A DNA stretch of 64,000 bases from JBBDMW01 sp040878005. Lineage in GTDB: Bacteria; Chloroflexota; Dehalococcoidia; Lucifugimonadales; Lucifugimonadaceae. Below, piece after piece: positions 1 to 8,744 of the stretch. The position numbers and the translations under genes were made by a program. The DNA lies in assembly GCA_040878005.1 (NCBI GenBank), contig JBBDMW010000040.1:10022-74021 (forward strand). Direction: 5' to 3'. The notes beneath the pieces were generated by a model. It was not told the origin of the DNA. It saw only the letters and a list, made by a program, of their open reading frames with translations, and ran no database searches. Every line of letters begins with the position of its first letter. Within the stretch, counting starts at the first letter, position 1.

Positions 1-329
1 ACCTGCATCGAAATACGGGCGCCATGCAAAAGACGCGTGAATATGTCTCTGCCGATCGCATCAGTGCCCAGGAAGTAAAAGTTACCTGTCCGTTCAGACG
101 TGGCCAGGGGCGGCAGGTGGCGGTCAAAAATCTCTCCCGAGTCTCTCGGATAAGGGGACACTGTCGGGCCAATTATCGCGGCCACTGCCAGTGCCAGCAG
201 TATGATCACGGGGATCACCGGATAACGCCTGAGCAGCCACCAGCCGTGTTTGAGCGATCCCAAAACCCCGCTACGCCTGCGGTAACCGAGTTCTATTTCC
301 CTTTCGCCAGTTCCAGTCGCTACAGCCAT
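1..329 (-). CDS. DppC-like peptide ABC transporter permease, 3' end cut by window
   Basis: Reading the minus strand from an ATG at 329 gives 109 codons with no stop before the window edge. An N-terminal cytoplasmic stretch of about 35 residues leads into one membrane helix (about 36-55) and then the motif FLGTDRIGRDIFTRLLHGAR, the conserved N-terminal signature of DppC/OppC inner-membrane permeases. It starts 16 nt after the stop of the DppB-like gene, so it is the next cistron of the same importer operon. The N-terminal third of a roughly 300-residue protein is visible. The family is certain; the substrate is not. Confidence 0.88.
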   Translation of the reverse strand, partial: MAVATGTGEREIELGYRRRSGVLGSLKHGWWLLRRYPVIPVIILLALAVAAIIGPTVSPYPRDSGEIFDRHLPPLATSERTGNFYFLGTDAIGRDIFTRLLHGARISMQ

Positions 330-345
330 TCCTGGTGCCTCTCAG

Positions 346-1305
346 TTAGTTCAAGCGGACGCGTGGGTCGATAATCGTGTACGCGATGTCCGCGAGCGTA
401 GCGAATACAAGGTAGATCAGAATGAATATGAACACTGTCCCCAGGAGCAACGGGAAGTCATTGTCATTGACCGCCCTGAACAGTGCATCGTAGCCAATGC
501 CCGGCCACGAGAACACGATCTCTACCACCAGTGCGCCATTGAGCCAGCCTGAGAAGATCAGCAATGCCGATGTCACCGGCGCAATCAACGCGTTACGCAG
601 AGCGTGCTTGAATACGACCTTGTTCCATCCCACCCCTTTTGCACGTGCCAGCCGGACATACTCTGAGTCCAGCACCTCCAGCATCGCAGATCGCGTCAGA
701 CGCATGAGGCCAGCCGCTGCGGGCCAGCCGAGCGCTATGCACGGCAGTATGTAGTCCTTGAAATTGAAGTCCGGGTTGCGTCCGCCCGCCGGCATGGCAA
801 GGAATGAGAATGGCGTGTCTCGGATCCACACTGCGAAAACAAATATGAGCACCAGACCGGTCACGAACGGCGGCGCTCCCTGTCCCACGATTGCTGCGCC
901 CCTGGCCAGGTAGTCCCAGCCAGAGCCTCGTTTAACGGCGGCCACGACGCCTAACGGTATGCCTACGGCGATGGCAATTAACCACCCCCCTATCGCAAGC
1001 TGGACCGTAGCCCCGATCTTGCCGGCGATGAGTTCCGTGACGGCCCGGTCACGCGCAAGGGACACGCCCAGGTCGCCTCTCAGCGTCCGGCCCATCCAGT
1101 TCAGGTATTGCTGCCACACCGGCTTGTCAAAACCCATGCGGACCCCGAGCGCATCCCACTGCTCCTCGCTTATTCCGAACCCGCTATCAGGGACGAACAG
1201 CTCGCGCGGGTCATTGTGGAACTGGACAAGGATAAATATCGCGACAGTCGCGCCGATGACAGATATGAGCGACGAAAAGAACCTGCCTGCCAGGAATCGA
1301 GCCAT
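346..1305 (-). CDS. DppB-like peptide/nickel-type ABC transporter permease
   Basis: A 319-residue integral membrane protein of the binding-protein-dependent transport permease family, the usual length for DppB. An N-terminal helix (about 7-28) is followed by an external loop and five more helices. The EAA-type loop that contacts the ATPase is visible near residues 215-235 (YVRLARAKGVG). The ATG at 1305 has an AGGAAG-like site about 9 nt upstream. It would pair with the DppC-like subunit encoded next and receive substrate from the lipoprotein encoded upstream. No ATPase gene of this system is in the window, so it must lie beyond position 1 or elsewhere. Substrate (oligopeptide or other) is unknown. 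Confidence 0.93.
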   Translation of the reverse strand: MARFLAGRFFSSLISVIGATVAIFILVQFHNDPRELFVPDSGFGISEEQWDALGVRMGFDKPVWQQYLNWMGRTLRGDLGVSLARDRAVTELIAGKIGATVQLAIGGWLIAIAVGIPLGVVAAVKRGSGWDYLARGAAIVGQGAPPFVTGLVLIFVFAVWIRDTPFSFLAMPAGGRNPDFNFKDYILPCIALGWPAAAGLMRLTRSAMLEVLDSEYVRLARAKGVGWNKVVFKHALRNALIAPVTSALLIFSGWLNGALVVEIVFSWPGIGYDALFRAVNDNDFPLLLGTVFIFILIYLVFATLADIAYTIIDPRVRLN

Positions 1306-1475
1306 ACCGCTTAACTTCCTGTCTGCCCCGGCGTGCGGCCCAGGTGGCTGGCCTGTCCCACAGTGTGGGAACCAGCTTCACAAAGCCAGCAACGCTGCCT
1401 GGTCTAGTGGACTACGGTTGGATACCCGTAGCGTACGATGCCGCACCCGGTACGGATGCAGCGATTGCATTAAGC

Positions 1476-1506
1476 CGGCGGGGCCCCGCCGAACGAGGCC
1501 CCGCCG
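1476..1506 (-). promoter_or_regulatory. GC-rich stem-loop between binding-protein gene and permease gene
   Basis: The arms 1476-1485 and 1497-1506 form a perfect 10-bp G+C stem around an 11-nt loop; the inner 1477-1490 is also a perfect 14-nt palindrome. It sits in the 238-nt gap between the binding-protein stop and the dppB start and has no T tract. In many ABC operons such a hairpin stabilises the upstream message or attenuates transcription, so the binding protein is made in excess. That role here is inference. Confidence 0.4.
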
Positions 1507-1543
1507 TACCACACTTCTCAACTGCTCGGATGATCCGGGATCA

Positions 1544-3595
1544 TCACCGCCGCAGCTTAATGAACTCCGCATTGCGAGAGATGTTGCTGTAGTGCTGCGA
1601 GTAGCCTTCCCAACTCTCGATACGGTCATTCCCCATGATCCCCTTCGGAATCTGGAAGAGGCCAGCATACTGTTGCCAGTAGAGGCTGTAGTCCACCCAG
1701 TCAAGGTGCAACTCTTCCCGCCTTGTCGGGTCCTGCTCGCCGAGAATCTCGAACAGCCATTCAGCACCTGGTTGTGACTCGAATGCGACACCCCAGCCGG
1801 GACGGCTGGATGAAGTATCCACAGTCGGCATCGGCCAGTCCAGCGGATAAACGTTGGAGTGCACGTCGCCATTCTTTATAACCGGGTTGAACTGCTCACG
1901 CACTCTCATCCGCGGGCTGATGACTCCGCCGTAGTCTTCCTGCAGGCCTTCCACATCAATGCCAAGGTTGGCCCAGGTGGATATGACGTTGTCGCCTACT
2001 TCCATTGCGACGACACCAACCTCTGCCGGGTACGTCTGCAAGACCAGTGTGCCAAACTCCGGACGGTTGCCACTTCCATCCCTTGGGAATCCGGCCTCAG
2101 TCAGGAGACGGTCAGCCTCTTCAAGGTTGCCGTCGTCGAGGCGCCAGTCCACAGGCTGCATCGTGTCTTCGGCATCGATCCTCTCGCCAAGCCAGTCCCA
2201 CACACCGGTGTCACGATCCGGGTCCCAGCCCGGGTACTCCGGCCCCATGTACTCCGAGTAGATGGGAGTGCCGAGGTCGTTCAACAGCACCTCGTTGATG
2301 GCATCACGGTCAATGGCCAGGCCAAGAGCCAGGCGGACCAGGCGGGCCTGTTCCATGTCAGTCATGCCGTCCGGGTTGTTGGTGTCCTCGTACTGGACCC
2401 TGTCAGGGTATTCTTCCTGCCACGGGTCTCCGAGCCACGCGTAGTCCTGGGCATAGACAGGCGAATCCCACGGGTTGAGCGCCACGCCAGTGCGGGCATG
2501 GGTCTCTTCCCACAGGTTGCCTGACCAGAGTATTGAGGCGCCGACAAAAGCGCCTGGCATGGTCTCAATGAACTGGAATCCATCATCCAGCAAAGCCGGG
2601 ACCTGCTGGAAGTCAATCTCGACCAGGTCTATCTGACCATTTTGCAGCATGGCAAGCTGAGTGCCTGTCTCAGGCACCTGGACTCCAGTGATCTCTGCCA
2701 CGTCAGCTACCTGGCGCCAGTGCTCTTCAACGGCGTGGATCGTGCAGCGGTCGCCTGGCGTGCACTGACCTTGAACGAATGGTCCGGTGCCAACGTGATG
2801 CTCCCTCGCCCAGTCCACACCTTTGGTGTCCGCAGTGGTCACCTTGTGGGGACCGCGGTCAGCACTCAAACAACCGAACTGCGATACCGGCAGACAGAAG
2901 TACACCGGGGATACCAATCCAATCTCTAGCGTGTACTCGTCGATCTCGTCCGCCTCTAGGAAGATCGCTGCGAAGTCTCCAGCGTCCCCATATGTGCTGT
3001 CCGCGTTGGTCGTCGAGTTGGAGCGGTTCAGCCACTCCACGATCTCGTGGGCATTGATCTCGCCAAAGTCCTCATTCTCAAAGCCCCTGGGCGCCTGGAA
3101 CGGAATTCCCTGCTTTATGGTCCAGGTCGTCTTTGTTCCAGCCGGATCTACCGCCCAAGATTCCACAATCTCCGGAGTCATCGGATCACCGTTCTCGTAA
3201 CGGAATAGGTGCTCCTCGACGCCACCCAACTGGTTCGTGGCGCTGGTGCGGTAAGGGCCAACGTAGCCAATGCCGTACACGGATTCCAGTTGCCTGAACG
3301 CCCTGGTGATCGAGCCCTGCGGACCGTCGCCTCCGCCCGTGGGGGGAGTTGCCGTCGCGCCAGACTGCGGGGTTGCCGTGGCAGTTTCATCGCCCCCGGG
3401 CGTTGCCGTTGCCGGGTCGCCACCGTCCGGCGTTGCCGTCGGGTCCGCTCCGCCGCCGGTTGGCGTGTTCGTCGGGTCGGTCTGCTGCGTCGGGGTTGGA
3501 TCCTCATCGCCGCACGCAACTGCGGCAATGACCATCAACCCGGCGAGAAACAGCAGCGCCGCCCCCCGGCCTTTAAATAACCAATTAGTTGACAT
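1544..3595 (-). CDS. Extracellular solute-binding lipoprotein, family 5 (peptide-type)
   Basis: 683 residues. The start at 3595 is chosen because GGAGGG lies 6 nt upstream and a lipoprotein signal follows at once; the frame is open further upstream but that part is not protein-like. The lipobox ends in AVAC with Cys28 as the lipidated residue. Residues about 30-90 are a Thr/Pro/Gly/Asp linker of the kind common in Chloroflexota lipoproteins. The rest matches the SBP_bac_5 fold (DppA/OppA). It captures substrate outside the cytoplasmic membrane and delivers it to the DppB/DppC pair encoded downstream. The binding specificity cannot be read from sequence. Confidence 0.9.
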   Translation of the reverse strand: MSTNWLFKGRGAALLFLAGLMVIAAVACGDEDPTPTQQTDPTNTPTGGGADPTATPDGGDPATATPGGDETATATPQSGATATPPTGGGDGPQGSITRAFRQLESVYGIGYVGPYRTSATNQLGGVEEHLFRYENGDPMTPEIVESWAVDPAGTKTTWTIKQGIPFQAPRGFENEDFGEINAHEIVEWLNRSNSTTNADSTYGDAGDFAAIFLEADEIDEYTLEIGLVSPVYFCLPVSQFGCLSADRGPHKVTTADTKGVDWAREHHVGTGPFVQGQCTPGDRCTIHAVEEHWRQVADVAEITGVQVPETGTQLAMLQNGQIDLVEIDFQQVPALLDDGFQFIETMPGAFVGASILWSGNLWEETHARTGVALNPWDSPVYAQDYAWLGDPWQEEYPDRVQYEDTNNPDGMTDMEQARLVRLALGLAIDRDAINEVLLNDLGTPIYSEYMGPEYPGWDPDRDTGVWDWLGERIDAEDTMQPVDWRLDDGNLEEADRLLTEAGFPRDGSGNRPEFGTLVLQTYPAEVGVVAMEVGDNVISTWANLGIDVEGLQEDYGGVISPRMRVREQFNPVIKNGDVHSNVYPLDWPMPTVDTSSSRPGWGVAFESQPGAEWLFEILGEQDPTRREELHLDWVDYSLYWQQYAGLFQIPKGIMGNDRIESWEGYSQHYSNISRNAEFIKLRR

Positions 3596-4357
3596 ACAAC
3601 CCTCCAGATGCCAGTAGGACAAACCCTTCGGCCTCAACCGCCGACGGGCTCGCACCCGGTGCCCTACTTGTTTGCCGTCCCGCCGTAATTCCGAACTCGG
3701 CGCCAAACAGCAGCGCCCGGCATGGTGGCGGCAGCTCCGCCACCATGCCGTCCGTGCACGCTGCCAGATTCTCAGCGCCGTTGCCACTGCATCAGCGGCT
3801 CAGCGAGATGTTGCGAGACACTACCACTCCACAACAGTGATGTCAACGCGTACTAACAACACTTGAAGACATAATGCGAAACCATCGGAAAACGTCACAC
3901 GCAAGGGCAGCCAAGAGGTGCCAGTGCAGCGGTTTTCCTACGGTAGAGGTCCTCATGTTTCTGCAGGCGCCTGGCGGCGTATCAACTGGAATTGAACTGA
4001 AAACATGGAAAGCGCCGGCTGTTTATGGCCAACAGGCAGACTGCATTTTCTACTCATCCCCATTTAGCAAACCAGCAACAGGCTGGCGAAGTACCTTGCG
4101 GCGCAGATGTAAGCGGCACACAACCTATCGGCATTCGTACTTTTCCCCGCCGATTCAACGATTCACGTACCAATCTTGGTATCGGGAGAAGGAGCAATTG
4201 CGTTACAACTACCGCTGCGCTGCGCCTCCCGTGAGTGTGGACACCTCTTTCCCGTCTCATCGCGAGACGGCGTGGAAGCAGATAATGTCCGTTTACTGAT
4301 AACGTGACTCAATACCCCGGCCGGGCGGCCGGACGCACAGTTCACAACCGTTTACAT
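3596..4357. other. Intergenic region between divergent operons, no convincing gene
   Basis: About 760 nt between the binding-protein gene (minus) and the enolase-superfamily gene (plus). The longest open frame (3874-4299, plus) has low-complexity, Arg/Ser-rich, unrecognisable product and no Shine-Dalgarno site. Apart from a candidate minus-strand promoter at 3818-3846 I see no RNA gene or repeat. Confidence 0.6.
3818..3846 (-). promoter_or_regulatory. Candidate sigma70-type promoter for the peptide ABC operon
   Basis: On the minus strand a perfect TTGACA (-35, at 3841-3846) is followed after exactly 17 nt by TAGTGT (-10, at 3818-3823). It would give a leader of roughly 215 nt before the binding-protein start at 3595. 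The -10 is weak, so this is a candidate only. Confidence 0.4.
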
Positions 4358-5545
4358 ATGCATGACACCACGTTCGCAATCGATTCCCTGGACGCGCTGC
4401 ACCTGGCGTTCAGGGACAGTGCCGGCTACTGGGAAGACTATCGATCTGGGGAGGACGCTGTCCGCACAGACAGGTTCGAGTTCAAACCCGGCTGGCAGAC
4501 GGTATATGCAAGGTACGTCGAGGCCCCGCTGGTCAAAGTGAAGCTGACGGATGGGACCGCAGGGTGGGGCGAGGCGAACTGCCCAATAGGCCCTGAAGTT
4601 GCCTGCCTCATCGCACAGGAGATCATCCTGCCCATGGCGAGGGGACGGGAGTTCGGCCATCCCCTGGAACTATGGGACTTCCTGTACGACGCGCAACGCG
4701 GCCGCGGGTATTCATCAGGCTATTACCTGGACGCGATGGCTGCCATTGACATTGCGATCTGGGATGCCCTCGGCCGGCGCGCCGGCCTGCCAGTGGCCGC
4801 GATGCTTTCAGGCTCTCCACGCATGGACATTCCGGCCTACCTTTCAGGTGTAAGGCGGGCGACTCTCGAGGAGCGGGTCGAGCATGTGAACCGCTGGATA
4901 GGCACGGGCCTGAGGGGCGCCAAGATTTTCCTTACAGGGGACGTGGACGCCGGCCTACGTGAACTTGATGGATTACGGGCGGGAGCGCCTGACCTTGAGC
5001 AGTGGATGGTGGACACGCTGTGGATGTGCTCGCACGAAGACGCCAAAAAGGGCAAGGCCGCCTTCGGGGACAGGGGTGTCAGGTTCTTCGAGTGCCCACT
5101 GCAGCCCGAGGACATCAGGGGCCACCGTGATCTGTCATCCGCGCCCGGCGCGCCCATAGCGCTGGGGGAACACTTTCGTACCGGGTACCAGTTGGAGCCA
5201 TGGCTGCAAGAACCAGCCGCGCTGGACGTGTATCAGCCGGACATTGGCAGAACGGGCATCTCAGACGGATTACGGCAGATGGAGATGGCTTCAGCAGCCG
5301 GCATTCCCACCACGCCGCACATGGGCAGCGGCGTCTCAGTGTTCCAGGCTGCAACGCTCCAGTTTGCTGCCCTGGCATCACCTGAATACCTGCAGGAGTT
5401 CCAGGGTGGGCTGTCAGACAAGCTGGGCGATGCGGCGGACACGGCGTGGAAGTACAACGCCGGGGCATTTCGGCTGCCTGACCGTGCCGGCATCGGCGCA
5501 GAAGTTGACGAATCCGGGATAGACAGGTTCATTGTCCGGCGATAG
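4358..5545 (+). CDS. Enolase-superfamily enzyme (mandelate racemase/muconate lactonizing type)
   Basis: 395 residues from the ATG at 4358; an upstream in-frame ATG at 4304 adds 18 non-conserved residues. The N-terminal capping domain spans about 1-150 and the C-terminal barrel about 150-380. Three acidic Mg2+ ligands are visible: D219, E245 (FFECP) and E271 (ALGEH). K189 ends the second strand (AKIF), but the partner Lys usual two residues on (KxK) is Phe here. The His/Asp dyad is H321 (TTPHMGSG) with D295 (YQPD). Family members abstract a proton alpha to a carboxylate; the substrate is probably a sugar acid or related carboxylate, which is inference. It stands alone on the plus strand. Confidence 0.85.
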   Translation: MHDTTFAIDSLDALHLAFRDSAGYWEDYRSGEDAVRTDRFEFKPGWQTVYARYVEAPLVKVKLTDGTAGWGEANCPIGPEVACLIAQEIILPMARGREFGHPLELWDFLYDAQRGRGYSSGYYLDAMAAIDIAIWDALGRRAGLPVAAMLSGSPRMDIPAYLSGVRRATLEERVEHVNRWIGTGLRGAKIFLTGDVDAGLRELDGLRAGAPDLEQWMVDTLWMCSHEDAKKGKAAFGDRGVRFFECPLQPEDIRGHRDLSSAPGAPIALGEHFRTGYQLEPWLQEPAALDVYQPDIGRTGISDGLRQMEMASAAGIPTTPHMGSGVSVFQAATLQFAALASPEYLQEFQGGLSDKLGDAADTAWKYNAGAFRLPDRAGIGAEVDESGIDRFIVRR

Positions 5546-5625
5546 AACGCTGACTGGCAAATGACGCCCTGTGGGAAACACCGGCCCGGTAACGACGCCA
5601 CGCGGGCAGCAGCCCGGCTTTGAGA

Positions 5626-6039
5626 CTAGGGGCTGCCGCCAGGTTCTTCCGTCGTCGATGAGGCCTGCTCCGCGTCCCGTGACGCCTGCCCGGCCGCTGC
5701 AGCAGCCTTCCGCCGCTCCTCGTGCGGGGCCATCTCGTCTATCACCGTGCCTTCCCACAAGGGCAGGCCAAGACGATAGGCGGCACGCGCTATCACGTGC
5801 CCCGCCACAGGCGCGGTAACAAGGAAAAATGCTATCCCGGCTATGGCACGTGTGTCCGTCGTGACGTCATCAAAGTGAACCAGCACCGCCATGAACATGG
5901 AACCGCTGCCGAGGGCCACCGCCTTGGTCTGGGCGGACAGGCGCGTGAACAGGTCCGGCATACGGAGGACTCCCAACGCAGCCAGAAGCAGAAACAAGGC
6001 TCCAACAACCAAAAAGAATGCTGTGAAGAAATCACTCAT
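5626..6039 (-). CDS. mrpG: Na+/H+ antiporter subunit G
   Basis: 137 residues with the three-helix MrpG/MnhG/PhaG fold and the family stretch LGVLRMPDLFTRLSAQTKA near the first loop. The start at 6039 overlaps the mrpF stop by 8 nt; an ATG further upstream at 6114 lies inside mrpF and is not used by the family. The C-terminus carries an extra Ala/Glu-rich tail of about 30 residues. It is the last gene of the seven-gene operon and forms part of the membrane Mrp complex that exchanges Na+ for H+. Confidence 0.93.
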   Translation of the reverse strand: MSDFFTAFFLVVGALFLLLAALGVLRMPDLFTRLSAQTKAVALGSGSMFMAVLVHFDDVTTDTRAIAGIAFFLVTAPVAGHVIARAAYRLGLPLWEGTVIDEMAPHEERRKAAAAAGQASRDAEQASSTTEEPGGSP

Positions 6040-6310
6040 CCCGCCCCTCCATCTCAAGGAACTGGGCGAATGCGACGGTTGCCACAAATGCCACCAGTGC
6101 CACGCCCAGCGCAACGTCTATGAGGACGCTCTGGCCTGATTCGATAACTACCAGCACTATCAATCCAACCGCGATGAATGAAAGTAGATCCAACGCCAGG
6201 ACCCTGTCCAGGAGGCTCGGGCCGCGAATCAGGCGGATCATGGTGAGCCCCCCCGCCACAGCCAGCAGCGCGAACGTAGCGAAGATCACGAACTCCAGCG
6301 CATCGGTCAC
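6032..6310 (-). CDS. mrpF: Na+/H+ antiporter subunit F
   Basis: 92 residues with three membrane helices and the MrpF signature RLIRGPSLLDRVLALDLLS. The start is GTG at 6310, overlapping the mrpE stop by 4 nt (GTGA), which implies translational coupling. It is a small structural subunit of the Mrp antiporter complex in the cytoplasmic membrane. Confidence 0.94.
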   Translation of the reverse strand: MTDALEFVIFATFALLAVAGGLTMIRLIRGPSLLDRVLALDLLSFIAVGLIVLVVIESGQSVLIDVALGVALVAFVATVAFAQFLEMEGRDE

Positions 6311-6786
6311 CTGGTCACCTCCAGGATCCGCCGCTCAAACCCGCGTTTGATTTCCCGCTTGGTGTGCTCCAGCTCATTCGGGTTGACGTCGATCAGGTGA
6401 ACGAAGAGGGTCCGGCGGTCTTCAGACACATCTATGCTGGTTGTCCCCGGCGTAAGCGTCAGCAGGCTTGCAAATACCGTAATCTCCGCATCTGTCCGGG
6501 CATCGAGCGGGATGGCCAGTATGGCGGAGTGGAAACTGCGTCGCGGCTGCACCGCATCCCATGCAACTCTAAGGTTGGACATGAACAGTTCGTAAAGGAA
6601 GAATGCCACCAGGACCATCACCCTGCGGAACTTCACCGCGTACTCCGGGGTTCCCACCGCCTGCCGTGTGGCCAGGAGTATCACGAGGCCCAGGAGAAAC
6701 CCCAGGGCGAAGTTCTCCGGACTGAACCCGCCGGTCACGGCGGTCCATGCAATGGCCAGAACAATGTTAAGCAGCAGAGTGCTCAC
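6307..6786 (-). CDS. mrpE: Na+/H+ antiporter subunit E
   Basis: 159 residues of the MrpE/MnhE family: two N-terminal membrane helices, a third segment near 60-75 (FFLYELFMSNLRVAWD) and a cytoplasmic C-terminal domain with the family stretch LLTLTPGTTSIDV. The start is GTG at 6786, overlapping the mrpD stop by 4 nt (GTGA). It is part of the Mrp complex and is needed for its assembly in studied bacteria. Confidence 0.94.
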   Translation of the reverse strand: MSTLLLNIVLAIAWTAVTGGFSPENFALGFLLGLVILLATRQAVGTPEYAVKFRRVMVLVAFFLYELFMSNLRVAWDAVQPRRSFHSAILAIPLDARTDAEITVFASLLTLTPGTTSIDVSEDRRTLFVHLIDVNPNELEHTKREIKRGFERRILEVTR

Positions 6787-8291
6787 GGCCTTGCCCCCAG
6801 TACCGCTTCAACATACTCCGCTGGATTCAGCAGCTGCTCCGCGGCCCTCTGTGCCAGGTCAAGCGCCGGCCCTGCACCTATGCCCAGCATGACGCTCAGG
6901 AGTACCAGAGTCGCAGTGGGCAGTAGAAGGTAGGCCATCTTCATGCGGCTCACCGGGACTGGCGTGACAACGTTGTCCTGCCCGGGCGGGGCGGGCTTCC
7001 AGAAGACCTCTGTCCAGATCTTTGTCATGGAAAACACCGTCAGAAGGCTTACCAGCAGGGCCACGCCAACGATCACGTAGGACTCTGCCGCAAGTCCGGC
7101 GCGCACGAGGACGAACTTGGCGATAAAGCCTGACAGTGGCGGTATCCCCGCCAGCGAAGCTGCCGAGGCAGCGAACAGGATGGCCAGGAGCGGTTGTGAC
7201 CGGTACAGGCCGCCAAGGGACTGCAGCGACAGCGTTCCGTGAAGCTGGCGCACCGCACCGCTCACCAGGAACAGTGCTGTCTTCACAAGGATGTGGTGCA
7301 CCAGGTAGAAGATGCCGCCGGCCAGCCCGAGCGGGGTGAAAAGCCCCAGCCCCATGAGCATATATCCGATCTGGCTCACGATGTGAAACGACAGGATACG
7401 GCGAAAGTCGAACTGAGCGATTGCGCCAAGCACACCGGACAGCATGGTCAGTCCGGCAATGCTCAGGATAATAGTGTGGGTGATGCCCACGTCCTGCACG
7501 AATATCAGGGAGAACACCCGGATAAGTGCGTATACGCCCACCTTCGTGAGGAGGCCGGAGAAGAGTGCTGATACGTCCGATGGCGGCGTGTGGTACGACG
7601 CTGGCAGCCAGAAGTAGAGCGGAAATGCGGCGGCCTTGATCCCGAACGCCACCAGGAACAGCATGGATACAGCCGTGACCAGGCCCTGCGATTCAAGCTC
7701 AGGTATTCGCTGCGAGAGGTCTGCGATGTTGAGCGAGCCGGCCATCGCATAGATGAGTCCCGCGCCGGTTAGGAACAAAGCGGAGGCCACGAGGTTCAGG
7801 GAGACGTACTTAACCGCTCCTTCAATCTGTGGCCTCTCCCCGCCCAGGGCTACCAGCACAAACGAGGAGATCAGCATGACCTCGAACCAGACGAACATGT
7901 TGAATATGTCGCCGGTCAGGAACGCTCCGCTAACTCCCATGAGCAGCAGGTTGAATAGCGAGTAGTAGCCGTACCTGGCCCGCCTCTTGTCCACCGTTGC
8001 CAGTGAATACACGGCGGCGGCAGTACCCACCAGCCCCCCGAGCACGACCATGATGGCGCTCAGCAGGTCAGCGACGAGCGTAATTCCGAACGGCGCGGGC
8101 CAGTCTCCCATCTGGCTGGCCTGGACGCCGTCACGCTCGACGACAATGAGCAGAGCTATCCCTGCTATCAAGAGGCCGGCCGGGCCGGCTATGCCGAAGG
8201 CGCGCTGAACCGCCATCCGCCCGCGGAAAAACAGGGCCAGCGCCGACGCCGCGAGCGGGATGGCCAGGGGAAGTATGAGCAGGACGTCTAT
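6783..8291 (-). CDS. mrpD: Na+/H+ antiporter subunit D, probable AUA start
   Basis: Proton-translocating subunit related to NuoM/N. Key residues of the family are visible: Glu in MFVWFEVML, Lys in FGIKAAAFPLYFWLPASYH and a later Lys in HHILVKTALF. The first ATG (8216) would delete the first membrane helix. The reading frame stays open and family-like upstream (LLILPLAIPLAASALAL), and there is no ATG, GTG or TTG there. The best start is ATA at 8289-8291. It lies 7 nt after GGGGAGG (8299-8305) and overlaps the mrpC stop by 4 nt (ATAG), the same overlap geometry as its neighbours. This gives 502 residues, the usual length. A CTG at 8280-8282 is the alternative. Family is certain; start codon is inference. 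Confidence 0.9.
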   Translation of the reverse strand: MDVLLILPLAIPLAASALALFFRGRMAVQRAFGIAGPAGLLIAGIALLIVVERDGVQASQMGDWPAPFGITLVADLLSAIMVVLGGLVGTAAAVYSLATVDKRRARYGYYSLFNLLLMGVSGAFLTGDIFNMFVWFEVMLISSFVLVALGGERPQIEGAVKYVSLNLVASALFLTGAGLIYAMAGSLNIADLSQRIPELESQGLVTAVSMLFLVAFGIKAAAFPLYFWLPASYHTPPSDVSALFSGLLTKVGVYALIRVFSLIFVQDVGITHTIILSIAGLTMLSGVLGAIAQFDFRRILSFHIVSQIGYMLMGLGLFTPLGLAGGIFYLVHHILVKTALFLVSGAVRQLHGTLSLQSLGGLYRSQPLLAILFAASAASLAGIPPLSGFIAKFVLVRAGLAAESYVIVGVALLVSLLTVFSMTKIWTEVFWKPAPPGQDNVVTPVPVSRMKMAYLLLPTATLVLLSVMLGIGAGPALDLAQRAAEQLLNPAEYVEAVLGARP

Positions 8292-8743
8292 TGGTCGGCC
8301 TCCCCGGAGCTACTGGCGTTGGTCCGCCTCACATCCGGCGCCCACTCCTGAGCGATCGATGCAAGCCTCGATGCCGCCATCCTCACATCGCCTTCCAACC
8401 GGTCCGTCGTGATCAGGGTGTCAAGCTCATCGGTGCCAACCGAACGGAACGCCCGATAGGCCAGCGCCATAAAAAATGCGAGTACGCCGAAGCCTATGAC
8501 AATGGCTGTCAGCACGAGGGCCTGCGGCAATGGGTCGGCAGACCCGGCAGGAGGCGTGCTGGCATCGGCCGCGATCAAAGGAGCGCCGCCGCGGGAAATC
8601 CCGGACGCCACGAACACCAGCAGGTTGGTGGCATTGGTCAGGAGACCGATGCCGATAATCAGGTGACCGAGCCTCCGCCGCAGCAACAGAAAGAAGCCGC
8701 TCGCGAACAGGGCGCCTATCACCACGCCTAGCAGTGCTTCCAA
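8288..8743 (-). CDS. mrpC: Na+/H+ antiporter subunit C
   Basis: 151 residues, NuoK-like with three membrane helices and the family stretch GLLTNATNLLVF. The start is TTG at 8743, one base after the mrpB stop. A soluble C-terminal tail of about 45 residues ends in Ser/Glu-rich sequence and exceeds the roughly 110 residues of typical MrpC. It sits between mrpB and mrpD and works in the proton channel of the complex. Confidence 0.93.
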   Translation of the reverse strand: MEALLGVVIGALFASGFFLLLRRRLGHLIIGIGLLTNATNLLVFVASGISRGGAPLIAADASTPPAGSADPLPQALVLTAIVIGFGVLAFFMALAYRAFRSVGTDELDTLITTDRLEGDVRMAASRLASIAQEWAPDVRRTNASSSGEADQ

Positions 8744-8744
8744 T

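Noticed and set aside
3330..3520. Repeat-like run in the binding-protein gene resembling a short tandem repeat or CRISPR
   Set aside because: It encodes the Thr/Pro/Gly linker of the lipoprotein; the units are imperfect and in frame, with no spacer-repeat order.
3874..4299. 141-codon plus-strand frame in the intergenic region
   Set aside because: No ribosome binding site, unrecognisable Arg/Ser-rich product and weak coding composition.
8216..8218. ATG at 8216 as mrpD start
   Set aside because: It would remove the conserved first membrane helix and leave a 73-nt gap after mrpC in an operon whose other gene junctions overlap or abut.
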